Assembly: GCA_022606425.2 (NCBI GenBank)
Contig: JAHDVF020001365.1
Span: forward strand, 434,001 to 498,000
Length of the DNA: 64,000 nucleotides
Source of the DNA: Lepidostoma basale
Lineage: Eukaryota; Arthropoda; Insecta; Trichoptera; Lepidostomatidae
Direction of reading: 5' to 3'
Below, piece by piece: positions 1-10,254 of the stretch. Each line of letters begins with the position of its first letter. Position 1 is the first letter of the stretch. The translations under genes were made by a program, and so were the position numbers. A model generated the notes under the pieces. It was given only the letters and a program-made list of their open reading frames with translations, searched no databases and had not been told where the DNA came from.

Positions 1-21
1 GCATTCTCAAACAGTGAGTTT

Positions 22-157
22 GCATGACAGTGCATGACACGATGTATGAATGTTGAGGAAGCGAGAGAAATATGTCAGGAAAGAAAAGTAAGGCAGTCCA
101 TTCTTTCTGCCTACCGCTTCGGGGAGACGGCGTGATGGTTATTTAGTTAGTTAGTTA
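22..157 (+). mobile_element. L-A LINE 3' end with TTAG tail
   Basis: This is the last ~130 bp of a 5'-truncated non-LTR retrotransposon. It matches the other L-A copies from the CATGACACGATGTATGAATG segment through the 3' hairpin (CCGCTTCGGGG here) and GATGGTTA into TTAG repeats. The coding part is gone. Confidence 0.8.
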
Positions 158-370
158 AAACCAAGTAAAACCACTAAACAGCCGTGTTTACTATTATAAA
201 ATAAAAATGGAGTGTTAAAAAACTAATACCTCAACTGTCAAGACATATTTACTGTTTACTAGAAAGAACAAGTCAAAAACATCTTATGTGTGACAAATAT
301 ACTTATTTTCGGGGGTAAGAATCTTTTTCAAGATTTTTTTAGATGGTAGAACTACCTCTCAACAAAGAAT

Positions 371-520
371 TGAATTCACGTGACAATAAAAATGGCGATA
401 GACTAACTACCTATCACACGTCAAGATAATTAATAAAAAAATCTAAATAGTTGTATACAGTTTATTTATTGTTTCTTGAACAATGCTGTTAAACGCCAAA
501 TTTAATAATTAATAAGTTAT
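371..520 (+). repeat. SINE1 tail joined to a hammerhead-element fragment
   Basis: Bases 371-460 match the 3' half of SINE1 (GAATTCACGTGACAATAAAA, then a CTATCACACGTCA segment). Bases 461-520 match the TTATTGTTTCTTGAACAATG segment found in the foldback elements at 14.5, 18.1, 45.9 and 59.5 kb. The same SINE1/foldback junction occurs at about 18.12 kb. Confidence 0.6.
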
Positions 521-549
521 GAAATTTATATTATATAGATGCGACATTT

Positions 550-735
550 ATGACCTTCACGGCAAGAGCTATGACTGGCACACCGAAGGCCCATGGTTCG
601 ATTTCCGTCGATAACAGTGTGATTGTCACACTGTCATTGGTCTGGTGAAGAATTCACATGACAATAAAATTGCGATAGATAAGCTACCTTTCATATGTCA
701 TGAGAATCAAAGCTAAAAAAATTATACAAAACTGT
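550..735 (+). repeat. SINE1, tRNA-derived SINE (degenerate)
   Basis: The head is tRNA-like with a damaged A box (ACGGCAAGAGC) and a recognisable B box (GGTTCGATTTCC). The SINE1 body follows: GTGTGATTGTCACACTGTC, GAATTCACATGACAATAAAA and a CATATGTCATGAGAATCAA segment. Similarity to five other copies in the window supports the call. Confidence 0.75.
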
Positions 736-869
736 ATTAAGAAACGGGAAACTATACCCTTTCAATTTAATTTAATTATAATAAAACTTCTAGAGTACCA
801 ACGGTTTTATTCGTACAAATAACGTTAATTGACATTTAACAAATTTCAAAAATGCAGTCGAAACCGTGA

Positions 870-1131
870 CCAGCAAGACCAATTTTAAATCCTTTATATT
901 GAATATAAGTCTTCTTGTATACTCGTTATACCAATATTTAAATTCCTACAATTTTTCATAAATATTTGAAGATTATTTTTGAAGATTATGTTTACCACCG
1001 CTGCTCTGTACGTATATAGGACTCGGTTTGCAATAGTGTCACCAGTCTGTCGATGCCAGCGAGCCTGGCGAAACCGGTCACTGTCGAAATAATGACAAAA
1101 GTAGAAGTAGTTTAAAAAACATCGTTTTATT
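870..1131 (+). mobile_element. H4 hammerhead-like retroposon arm
   Basis: This is a single arm of the H4 element that forms the palindrome at 40608-41067. It shares the AATATTTGAAGATTATTTTT segment, the ribozyme-like motif and the terminal AAAAACATCGTTTTATTT. It is diverged upstream of 960. Confidence 0.7.
1042..1084 (+). ncRNA. Hammerhead-like motif, variant core (H4)
   Basis: The motif reads CUGUCGA, then stem II GCCAG/CUGGC, then GAAA, then self-complementary CCGG, then UC. Stem I is formed by CAGU and ACUG. The core departs from CUGANGA at the fourth base (A to U), and the other H4 copies share the change, so activity is uncertain. Confidence 0.5.
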
Positions 1132-1566
1132 TAAACAAACAAACCATCACGCCGTTTTCCCGCAGGGGCAGGCAGAGAGAATGGGCCGCCACACTACTCT
1201 ATCCTGGCAAACCTCTCTAGCTTCCTCCACATTCATACAACAAGTCATACACGCACGACGATTCCTCCGACTTCTAACATGACCACCCTTTAAAATTTGA
1301 TTAATTTGATCATTCCATATTTTCCTCGGTCTGCCTCGACTCCATTTACATCATTAATGTATACTTTCTTAACCATTATTTCTCCATCCATGCGTTCCAT
1401 ATGTCCGAACCAACGCAGCGATCTTTTGATAATTTGGTTCATTATACCTTCTTCCGCTCTACATTCCTTTCTGATATCAGCATTTAATATTCTGTCGTAT
1501 ATCGTTCTACCACACAAAGGTCTCAGGGACCTCATCTCTACCGCATTTATTCTGCTTTCATATAAA
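1132..1566 (-). mobile_element. L-C LINE 3' part
   Basis: Reverse-strand 5'-truncated LINE. The frame at 1535-1290 encodes LRPLCGRTIYDRI...SLRWFGHMERMDGE, the reverse-transcriptase C-terminal tail common to L-A/B/C. On the minus strand the 3' end carries the hairpin and a TTTG tail, seen as AAACAAACAAACC from 1133. No long ORF survives. Confidence 0.8.
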
Positions 1567-1716
1567 TTATCTGTAATATTATAAAATACATATTTAAAAT
1601 ATTATAAAATGGTTTACAAATATGATAACTTTTGACAGATGTTAAACACAAAGTATGGCGAACATAGAAGAAAAAGTGATTAAAAAAAATCGTTTTATTT
1701 AATTATTATTATTATA

Positions 1717-2978
1717 TTAGGGGTACCCATAAGTAATGTCGTTTTTTTCGATGCGTCATCTTTAAAATAGTCTCCTTCGGTCTGTTATGCAGTAAGGGCG
1801 TGTTATAAGTTTTTTTGTGTAGCTGCTACCTGCTCGTGGCCTTGAGGCAAAATAAAACGGTTTCTTTATCCCTCTGACAACAATGGTAGAGACGTGTCCG
1901 TTGGAACAACATATGCGGAGTTGTATACTTTTTCAATATCATTTGAAAAAGAAAGCGACAGAAGCTACGAAGGATATTTGCGAGATTTACGGTGACATAT
2001 TGGATGTCAGGAAATGCCAACGATGGTTAAAAAAAATTAAATCTGGTGATTTGTGTTTGGGAAAAGAGCCTCGAAGTGGACGACCCGTCCAGGCGGATGA
2101 AGCAGCCGTGAAGTCGGAAATCAAAGACGACCCGATGCTGACCATTGAGAAATTATCGAAAAAGGTCGGTATATCCTGGTCCAGTACTCCAAGGATCCTA
2201 AAGAAGTTGAGCAAGATTCAAAAATAAGGTTTTGGGTCCCAAACGCATTGACCGACCGCAACGTGCCTCAACGGCTCAGCATCACCAGATTATTGCAAGA
2301 AAAATAACAAATAAGCCAATTTCTTTGTGACTTTGTGACTAGTGATGAGAAATAGTTTTTTTTTTTCAAACGTAACGATAAAAAAAGGCTAAAATGACGA
2401 CAAAATGCCGTTTCAACCCCTAAACGATCATTGCCTTTAAAAAAAGGGGTTATTATGTGTATGGTGGGATTCGAAAGGAATCATTAACTTCGAACTATTA
2501 CCACAAGGTCGGACAGTATCAGCAGAGTTATACTGTCAACAGTTGGATAGCTACGAAGAACTACGCCAAAAAAGGCCAGCTTTGGTGAATAGACGTACCA
2601 TTACTCTTCAGCACGATAACGTGCGACCTCATGTTGCGAAATTGACGCGTAAAAAATCTTAGGTGGTTCACCCTGTTGCATTCTCCGTACTGGCCGGATC
2701 TCGCACCATCTGAATCTTATTTATTTCGTTCTATGGAACATTTTTTAAGAGATCAAAATTTCAATTCCTGAGAAGAGGTGAATACAGCCCTATCCGAATA
2801 TTTTCAGTCAAAATCCGCCGAATTTTACAAGAAGGGCACGGATGATTTGAAAAACAGGTGGCAGAAAGTTATATATAATATGGGGAATCATGTTATATAA
2901 GAAAAGTTAAGTAAAGTATACAAAAAATTGTTTTGAATTTCATTGAAAAAAAACGACATTACTTATGGGTACCCCTAA
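1717..2978 (+). mobile_element. Fossil mariner element with intact TIRs
   Basis: The terminal inverted repeats are identical for about 30 bp (TTAGGGGTACCCATAAGTAA...) and a TA lies on each side (1715-1716 and 2979-2980), as expected for mariner. The length of 1262 bp is normal for the family. The transposase inside is broken. The site is AT-rich sequence resembling an H4 3' end. Confidence 0.9.
1883..2900 (+). pseudogene. Mariner transposase pseudogene
   Basis: The first 114 codons are open and encode a mariner N-terminal helix-turn-helix region (QRWLKKIKSGDL...EPRSGRPV...). Stops and frame changes follow. The catalytic part is still legible: HDNVRPH around the second aspartate, and PDLAPSESYLF near 2695-2730, where the third aspartate of DD34D is replaced by glutamate. 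The C-terminus (RWQKVIYNMGNH) ends at a TAA at 2898-2900. The layout resembles mellifera-type mariners, but the subfamily is uncertain. It cannot make an active enzyme. Confidence 0.85.
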
Positions 2979-3489
2979 TATTTCAAACATGTTTATTGAT
3001 ATTGGAAAAACATGTCAACTTGTATCATTGAAAAACATGTTCGTCCGAGATACATACATCTTTGGCTCTACTTCTTGTACGAAAAATCTCTGGTGTAATT
3101 AACCTAATGAAAGGTATAATATCCAATTTTATTATTATTAACTATGTGAACATTATATTATATTACATCTATGAGTAGTCACAAAATACTAGAGCAATTC
3201 CAAGAAAAACCCTTCTTTTTTCGTGATTTTCTCTCATGCCTCTTAATTATTATTAATGTTACTCACATTAATTACTTAACGTTCGTTTTTCTCGTAAATT
3301 TTCTAGGGTATATAAACAGGTACTCGTTTGATTCTAGCCGTACTTGATAATGACTGAGCAGGGGGAAATAGGTCTTCGACAGAACTTCTAGAAAATGAAA
3401 ATTTTCATTTATAATTTTATTTTTTCTTCGTTTCCTCATTATTGAGGGTCGTGATCCATGGAGCTCATCGTAGCTAAAACAAAGTGTCT
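2979..3489. other. No feature recognised
   Basis: AT-rich sequence with no supported ORF, TIR or match to the other repeats in the window. Confidence 0.4.
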
Positions 3490-3845
3490 CTAATCTTCCT
3501 TCTCTGTTGTCTGGTCACACCACCATGCAAAAGATCTGCCTCTTCTTCTCTTGCCTGGAACACTTTCTGTGACAATTCTGTTACCCAGCTGTCGCCGACT
3601 GCAAATTACAGATAGTCTTCCTGTTGTTTTGAGTTCATTAAGGATTGAGTATTTCATCATTTTCTCGGTCCATGGTATCCTCAGCATGCGACGCCAACAC
3701 CACATTTCAAAAGCCCCAATCCTAGAGCGATCACGGGATTTCATAGTCCAAGTTTCACTATTATTCAATACGTGTGATTCTCATTTAATTTGTAGATTGT
3801 CTTTCTCTACAAGTTTTTCGGAGATCGTTCCAGTATCCATCTTCA
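3490..3845 (-). pseudogene. RTE-like LINE C-terminal fragment
   Basis: The minus frame 3768-3490 reads NSETWTMKSRDRSRIGAFEMWCWRRMLRIPWTEK, the classic RTE/BovB-like C-terminal signature. It differs clearly from L-A/B/C, so it is a separate family. Polymerase motifs and endonuclease are absent. Confidence 0.8.
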
Positions 3846-3847
3846 CG

Positions 3848-3935
3848 ATAATAACATATTGTTTTATTATCCAAACTGGTAGAGTTTTCAAGAATCCATA
3901 TATTTTGCGAATTTTGTATAACTCATTGCGTATCA
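3848..3935 (+). pseudogene. L-G jockey-like fragment
   Basis: A short stretch encoding IQTGRVFKNPYILRILYNSLR. It corresponds to the RTGRVFRDPHVLRVLYNALF segment of the longer L-G copy near 54.55 kb. It directly abuts the RTE fragment in the opposite orientation. Confidence 0.6.
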
Positions 3936-4095
3936 AAGTGTGTAAATAAAACACAGAAACAATAGATTAAGGCCAATTACATGTTACCACAAGAGTAAAT
4001 GAATAGAAGAGTTAATAGAACATACTAATTTTTTGAAATTGAAGTTACCAGATTCAAACAAGTGAATTGCAATAATTGAACAGAAATAATACCTT

Positions 4096-4673
4096 TGTGG
4101 GGGTTTAGGTGGTGAGAGTTGAAAGACGGCGGAGGTTTCAGCGTATGCGGATCACAAGTAATTACACGTAACTGTATGATATACTCGTGATGGGGCGTGG
4201 CTGGATGTCGATGGCAGCGGGGCGGAGTCCGGTGGTGAGTCGTAAAGGATGAGGGCTCGCTGGGCGGTATCGTCGAGTGGCTGGAGCGAGGAGTCGTCGG
4301 AGGTTTCTCGTACGTAGACTGCGTAGTGGAGACTCGTGTCTCTTCGAGATCGCGATACTGGCTGACGTTTAGAGTTGACTGACGTTTAGAGTGGACTGCT
4401 CTTGCTTCGTAGCTCGGCGTCGGAGGGAGTCCGATATCCCTCGTGGCGTGGACTGACTGTTTTGGGTGCTCGGGAGTACTGTTTTTATATGCTTTGGTTT
4501 CGTCATCTGATGACCTGATCCGATGACCTGACCTAGTGACCAACTTAAAGAATTCAGGGCCCGCGAATCATCAAATTTGATAAGTAGGTCTTGGGTCAGC
4601 GTTTTTGTGTTTATTCGTGTCATGTATTTCTTCATGAAATATGTTTATCTGGGTTATGCATTTAACCCCGACA
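4096..4673 (-). mobile_element. Solo LTR (Gypsy-like), reverse orientation
   Basis: On the minus strand it starts TGTCGGGGTTAAATGC and ends CCCCCACA, flanked by the 4-bp duplication CCTT (4092-4095 and 4674-4677). It matches the plus-strand solo LTR at 43529-44139 over its length. It contains a TATAAAA promoter-like box, a duplicated TCTAAACGTCAG motif and an arginine/serine-rich open frame (4543-4025) that looks fortuitous. No internal retroviral-type genes are present, so it is the product of LTR-LTR recombination. Confidence 0.85.
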
Positions 4674-4900
4674 CCTTCTTCCACTCTACATTCCTTTCTT
4701 ATATCAGCATTTGAGATTTTATCGTATATCGTTCTACCATACATACGTCTTAGGGTCCTCATCTCTACCGCATTTATTCTGCTCTCATCCTTCTTCTGTC
4801 AGTTCCATGCTTCGCTTCCATACATTAGGATCGGGACCAGAACTCCATTGTGAACGGCCGCTTTCGCTTTCATTGATAAATTCTTGTTTCAAATAACTAT
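4674..4900 (-). mobile_element. L-C LINE fragment next to the solo LTR
   Basis: Reverse-strand L-C coding debris (MRTLRRMYGRTIYDKISNADIRKECRVEEG and upstream). The LTR at 4096-4673 sits within the ACCTTCTTCC position of this family, which suggests that it inserted into this LINE. The downstream LINE half is no longer clear. Confidence 0.7.
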
Positions 4901-5496
4901 TAACATGATCTAAATAAAACTTTTTTATAATATAAACTGCTATAAATCAGAGATATAATAAACATCGCATTATAAGATTGAATTGATTTTCAATTAAGTT
5001 ACTGGTCAGTTAATTTGCTATTTAATAAAAAGTTCCCTTGTGCACACTTCATCCCCTAACTTCTAACAACCCGCGCGATTCAAAAGATACCCCTAATTCA
5101 GTCGGGTCGTAAAAATAGAGCTTTTGTGAAAAAAAAGCGATTCGAGAAGAAGTGAAACTTTCGCTGTTTCTGAAGGGAATGGGGGTGGTATATCGTCCTG
5201 AACGGTTGAAATAATGGAATATGTGATGGAGAAGTCCATTGTAAGAATCCAAACTTGTAAGTTGTTTTGAAGAAAGAGTTTTTATGGCGTTACAGGAATG
5301 CAAGGGTTTGAAAGTTGGGCAGGATTCGAGTCGTAATCCCACCCGATGTAAGTTGATAATAATACTTGTACACGAACGGAAACATTTGACTAAAAAACTA
5401 GTTCACAATATTCTATCAACGAAATAGAAGTTTTTAATAAGTTTTCTTCGTGTAAACTCCTTTTTTACTTCGATCTAAACTTATTTATTCTTCAAA

Positions 5497-5640
5497 TGAT
5501 TTTACTGAAATCTCTTGACGGAAGTTCATTTTAAATAATAATTAAATAAAACGATGTTTTTTTTAACTACTTCCACTTTTGTCTTTATTTAGACAGCGAC
5601 CGGTTTCGCCAGGCTCGCTGGCATCGACAGACTGGTCGAC
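5497..5640 (-). mobile_element. H4 hammerhead-like retroposon arm (reverse)
   Basis: It matches the left arm of the palindrome at 40608-41067, including the flanking GATTTTACTGAAATCTCTTG. The variant hammerhead motif lies at 5594-5636 (minus strand: CUGUCGA, GCCAG/CUGGC, GAAA, CCGG, UC). The rest of the element is missing. Confidence 0.7.
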
Positions 5641-6631
5641 GACTGGTGACGTGGTTTAATACATTCTTGAAAATAATTAAGGGATATACCCCAGAATACA
5701 GGCAAGTATTACCTGGAACTACAATAGTTAATTTAATTTAAGGGATCATTCTGATTTAGACGCTCAATAAAAATACTGTTTTTTTATGAAAATACTATTA
5801 TAGATATTGATATAAGGGTTGTTAAGCTCAACGCTTACACTTTTGAAAAACATAAAAAACATCTGTATTTATAATTATTATTATTTTTTACTAACACAAA
5901 CAACCGGCGAACTCAATTAAGGTTCATCTAAAAACAAACAAAAAAAAACATTATTTTTAGCTTCAATATATCAGTGGCTCTAGGGCAGTGATACGTCAAT
6001 TAATATTTATTTATAAATAACAAAATGGCGGACATTTTAAGAAGAAAAAAAAAAGTTTTTTTTACTGATTTTGGTACAAAATGATAGTAAAATTCAATTT
6101 TTTTATTTGATTTTACTTTGCGCTGAAGCTATTACTGTTTAAAATATGAGGTTAAAATTTCATGAAGATCGTTTTAGTGGTTTCGGAGAAATCACCGCCG
6201 CCGACCGATAAAAGATAGTTTTGAGAAAAACGCATTTAAAATTTTTTTAACGAAAAAGCTTACTTACAGTCAATCGGCGCTGCCTGCACCATACAAAATC
6301 TCTTTAGCTCAAAAAATCTAATCCTCTCTGTATATATTTTGTGAACGAAACTTCCCCGTTACCATCTTTGCACATTAAATATTTCGATAGCATTGAGAAA
6401 ACTAGGAAAAAACTTAAAATGCTGTAACCAGCCGTTTGATCAATGTGCACATTAAAAGTTGTATTTTATTATTTTTACAATTTTTGAGCATCGTACAGGT
6501 TGTGAAATAAAATTGTTAGACTGCTCCAATCACTCTTAACTTTTAACACAATCCTTTTAGATATACATACTTTCGTAATGTTAAAAAAAAAATTTGGAAA
6601 TTTAAACCAGAACACAAAAAACATAACAATT
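5641..6631. other. No gene recognised; AT-rich
   Basis: About 1 kb of AT-rich DNA. It contains an AAATGGCGGACATTTT segment and a block around 6115-6230 that is less AT-rich, but no coding frame or repeat family that I can name. Confidence 0.35.
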
Positions 6632-6862
6632 CAAGTCAGAGCCAATATAGCAAGTTTCGATGATCGTGCTTTTGGCGTTGCGGGTCCGTTGGCGTAGAAT
6701 AGCCTCCATATTAGTATTAAGTATGAGGATAGTGACGTTAAATTTAAGAAACTTCTAAAGACTGCACTGTTCGATTAGTCATTTCCTAGTGCACCCTTGG
6801 AGTAATTTATTTTACAAAACGGCCCACTTAAAATATAAGTCATCAAAATAATAACAATAGAA
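6632..6862 (+). pseudogene. LINE C-terminal relic (L2/CR1/jockey type)
   Basis: In shifted frames it encodes FGVAGPLAWNSLHISIKYED...FKKLLKTALF, the terminal signature of many L2/CR1/jockey-like LINEs. Reverse copies lie at 20735-20965 and 39560-39705, and part of the latter seeds the tandem array at 39.6-40.2 kb. Confidence 0.7.
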
Positions 6863-6900
6863 ACAGCGATGAAGGTCTTCTGTGTCCGAAACATGTTTAT
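6863..6900 (+). ncRNA. Degenerate hammerhead-like motif
   Basis: It reads GCGAUGA, GGUC...GUCC, GAAA, CAUG, UU. The stem II, GAAA and palindromic stem III parts fit the H1/H5 pattern, but the CUGAUGA core is damaged. Probably inactive. Confidence 0.4.
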
Positions 6901-6927
6901 ATATAATATATATATCTTTTTTTTTTA

Positions 6928-7207
6928 AGGATTAATTGTATCTCAATAGAGACGAAGATGTAAATTATTTGGAAACAGAATATGGTAGTCGAGGCGTTTA
7001 CAGGACTTATGACTTGTCATTTGTTGGGTTAAGCGATCACTTTATGTTTAACAACATTCATCATCGGGCCCTTCTTACGACACCACGTCTGACAATTTTT
7101 TGGACCTTGTATATATGTTAATATTTTTTAATAACTTCACTGTTGGTAGGTCCATCTACACTAGCGCCATCTATTAAGATAATTTGTAAGCATTAAGCAG
7201 AATTTTT
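6928..7207 (-). repeat. R repeat (reverse copy)
   Basis: One of eight R copies. On the minus strand it runs from TCTGCTTAATGC to GAGATACAATTAATCC. It contains ACCAAATGACAAGTCATAAG, typical of the family. It gives small open frames on one strand in several copies, but with no codon conservation, so I treat it as non-coding. Confidence 0.75.
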
Positions 7208-7302
7208 TTATTTATTTTTAATTATAATAATTTTCGTGGTGTTCTCATATTTAAAAAAACATTGTTCAATGAATCCGCAACATAAAAGAATGGGGAATAT
7301 AA

Positions 7303-8065
7303 ACTTACTAACTAACTAACCATCACGCTGTCTCTCCGAAGGGGTAGGCAGAAAGAATGGACTGCCATACTTTTCTTTCCTGACAAATTTCTCTCGTTTC
7401 CTCAACTACATCGTGTCATGCACGCGCGTCGATTTCTCTGACTCCTCACATGGTCGACATTCGATATTTGATTTATTTGATCGTGCCACATTTTCCTCGG
7501 TCTTCCTTTATTTCTGGTTCCATTTACATCATTAACATATAATTTTTTACCATTCTTTCTTCATTCATTCTTTCCATATGTCCAAACCATCTTAATGATC
7601 CTTTCATTATTTTGTTCATGACACCATCATATTCGCACCGCATTCACTTCTTATATTTTCATTCGACAATCTATCATACACAGAGTATACACACATTCGT
7701 CTAAGAGATCTCATTTCTACTGCATTTATTCTACTTTCATCCTTTATTTGCCAGTTCCATGCTTCGCTTCCATACATAAGGGTCGTTAGAAGAACACCAT
7801 TGTGCACAGCAATTCTAGTTTTTTTGGATAGGTTTTTGTATGCGATGACAATTTTAAGTGCACCATTCACTTTGTTGCCTGCTCCAACCCTTCTTTCAAT
7901 ATCCCTCTCCAATCGCCCATCTCTTAACTATCTAAATACACGAACTCAACTACTTGCTCCAAATTTTCAGCATTCACGCTAATGTTGCAGACTGTCATGG
8001 TTTCTTCCTTTTCAAAAATCATTACCTTGGACTTATTAACATTCATCATCAGATCATTTCGCATG
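7303..8065 (-). mobile_element. L-A LINE 3' part
   Basis: Reverse-strand copy with a TTAG tail (AACTAACTAACC at 7307-7322), the 3' hairpin and RT C-terminal coding debris: GDIERRVGAGNKVNGALK, GVLLTTLMYGSEAWNW, MRSLRRMC and YVNDVNGTRN-like segments. Frameshifts break it into pieces (one open frame at 7912-7616). It extends up to a VNKSKVMIFEKEE-like segment near 8040. Confidence 0.85.
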
Positions 8066-8404
8066 CATACTTCTTACATACAATTCACCAGGACTTGTAT
8101 GGGGAATATAATTATTAAAAAGAATCGTATTAGTTAAATGAGTATTTTTGTCCGATAAGAGGATATTAGTTTTATTGCAAAAGGTAGTACCAAGGGTCAA
8201 CAAAGGAAAATTGTTGAAATAAGTAATACTTCTCCGCATCTTGTGGACCACAAGACCAATAGCCTAGCGAGTCCTCGAGATAATTGGATAGGTACACACG
8301 GAATATCCGTACATGTTCACGACAGGTAAAGGGAAACAACCGTTCCTTATACCCTTTCAGTTCCACTATTATAATAATTATTGATATTGGATTGGTTCTG
8401 ATTT
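8066..8404. other. No feature recognised
   Basis: AT-rich spacer with no supported gene or repeat between the L-A copy and the S element. Confidence 0.35.
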
Positions 8405-9336
8405 TGAAAATTTGGTTTGGTTCATATGGTGCTCCCGTCAATTTGGAGATATTTCGTGTATAAGTGAATTGTTTTGGTCAATTTGATTATTGCCGCTCTT
8501 TATGATAGTTATTTGTGCCAAAAAATACGTTTTTACTGTTTTGGTGTTAAAAATATATAAGTTTTTTCGTTTATAAAAAGAATTTTTACAGGTGTAAAAA
8601 TAAATTTTTCATTTGTTCCAATGACAATTTGAATAAATTCAACAAATATATATTTAAGTTATTGCTGGTGTTGGATTGTTTTAAGTGCCTAATTACAGTA
8701 AATTAAAAAAAAAACCAATGTATAACGTGGAATAAAAATTAAATAAACACAAATGTCCGGATCGTCCAGCTGACGACAAGTGCACCATCTAAAATAACAT
8801 TTTGTATTAAATTATTTTTATTTTGTTATATTATTTTTAAGTTCTTGCTGGTTAAGTGCCTTATTACAGATAATTTAAAAAATGGTGGATACGTGTAACA
8901 TAAATTAAATAAACACAAAAGTCCGGATTGTCCAAGTCAACATGTGCAACATCGAAAAAAACATTATGTGTTATTACATTATGTGCTAAATTAAAAAACA
9001 GTGGATACGTGGAACATATTATAAATTAAATAGACAATATGTGCACCGTCTAAAAAGAACATTTTGTGTAAAATTATTTTTATTTTGTTATTTTATTTTA
9101 TATCATTGTATTTTATATTATTTGTTTTAGATTTATTTTGTGGGTGTTGGAAGATCGAAGTGTGCGCGGGAGATGCCTATTGGTGGCGATGAGGTTCGCA
9201 ACCCATCACACCGCGTCTCCCGCGGGGCGAAAAGAGAAGGATGGAGTGCCGCATCGGTTAAAGTGTGACAGTCCATTCTTTCTGCCTACCCTTTCGGGGA
9301 GACGGCGTGATGGTTAGTTAGTTAGTTAGTTAGTTA
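8405..9336 (+). mobile_element. S retroposon, long copy with internal triplication
   Basis: Non-autonomous element starting near TTGAAAATTTGGTTTGGTTC and ending in the LINE-type 3' hairpin, GATGG and TTAG repeats. A unit containing GCTGGTGTTGGATTG... / GTGGATACGTGGAA / AAATTAAATAAACACAA / GTGCACCATCTAAA recurs three times (from about 8655, 8835 and 8985), which explains the greater length than the 635-bp copy at 53.3 kb. A long nested hairpin lies at 9165-9224. There is no ORF. It is not an RNA gene of known type. Confidence 0.8.
9165..9224 (+). ncRNA. Conserved nested hairpin of the S retroposon
   Basis: CGCGGGAGA pairs perfectly with TCTCCCGCG. Inside, GGTG/CACC, GATG/CATC and GGTT/AACC stack around a CGC loop. 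The same structure is present in the S copies at 14.14, 33.51, 48.46 and 53.82 kb, with small changes. This suggests a structured transcript. Confidence 0.65.
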
Positions 9337-9398
9337 AAATAAGAAGTGAATGCGTTGCGAAATCAAAGTGTTATAAACAAAATATAAAAATATCATTA

Positions 9399-9985
9399 AG
9401 ATGCTTTGGAGACATGGAAGGAACGAATGGAGAAGGAATGGTATAAAAAGTATATGTTTATTTATTTATTTATTTATACAACATACACAAATGAGACAAT
9501 ACAAACGATTAAACATTTAGGCGACTCATTTGGACACAAAACGGTGTTACAAAAGTAAGATAAAACAACATGAGATCAAAAAAATCATACACATCAGAAG
9601 GAATCCAAATATGTCGACGTCAGTGAGGCAGTACTCTTTCTAGAATTTGCAATATTTTTTTTATGAATGAAAATCACTGACACTGAAAATGTCCAAATCC
9701 GAGATGATTAGATTCAGCGTAAGAATTGCTCTTCCTACTGGCATCACCACAGGCAGTTTGGTTCTGCGATATGAATGGAATTAAAAATCGAGCAAGACCG
9801 AGGAAAACGTGGCATGATAAAATAAATCAAATGTAGAATGTCGGCCACATGAGCAGTTGTAGAAATTGACGTGCGTGCATTACACGATGTATGAATGTTG
9901 AGGGACGAGGTAAGTATGTCAGAAAAGAGAAGTAAGCCTTCCATTCATTTTGCCTACCCTTTGAGAGGTGACGGCGTAATGGTGA
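9399..9985 (+). mobile_element. L-A LINE interrupted by a jockey-like 3' end
   Basis: L-A sequence (TGGAGACATGGAAGGAACGA) stops near 9458 and resumes near 9776 (AATGGAATTAAAAATCGAGC), running through the 3' hairpin to GGTGAGTTAG. The intervening 320 bp are L-G2. The simplest reading is insertion of L-G2 into L-A. Confidence 0.75.
9459..9775 (-). mobile_element. L-G2 jockey-like 3' end
   Basis: The minus strand encodes a RTKLPVVMPVGRAILTLN-like C-terminus, then a 3' UTR ending in a TAAA-type tail (TTTATTTATTTATTTATA on the plus strand). The same 3' UTR (GACGTCGACATATTTGG...AATGAGTCGCCTAAA) recurs on the plus strand at 56535-56705. Confidence 0.75.
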
Positions 9986-9989
9986 GTTA

Positions 9990-10245
9990 GTTTTTTTCTT
10001 ATTATTTTTTTTCGGATAGCTCTTCATCATTACAGCATGAGCCAGACCGAAGTCCGCTCTGCTAGTTTCAATCCAAGGGATTGGTTTGCAGCAAAGTGTA
10101 ACATTTTTTATGTGGTAGTTTCCCGTTGCTTTCAACCAGGTGAATGTAAAGGGTGAAAAAAGAACATCAAAGGAAATCCTAAGAGATTTATATCTTTTGT
10201 CACTTCGTTTAGAAGACGAACCGCCTTGATGCACCCTGTCTTCTC
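9990..10245 (-). repeat. Possible L-F LINE 3' UTR debris
   Basis: It shares TTTCAATCC-GGGATTGGTTTGCAGCAA with the 3' end of the L-F LINE at 50.97 kb. The rest is unmatched. The overlapping open frame (10234-9827) runs across two repeats and is not taken as a gene. Confidence 0.35.
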
Positions 10246-10254
10246 GAAAATATA

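Noticed and set aside
4025..4543. 172-codon arginine/serine/threonine-rich open frame
   Set aside because: It lies almost entirely inside a solo LTR and is not kept open in the homologous LTR at 43.5-44.1 kb.
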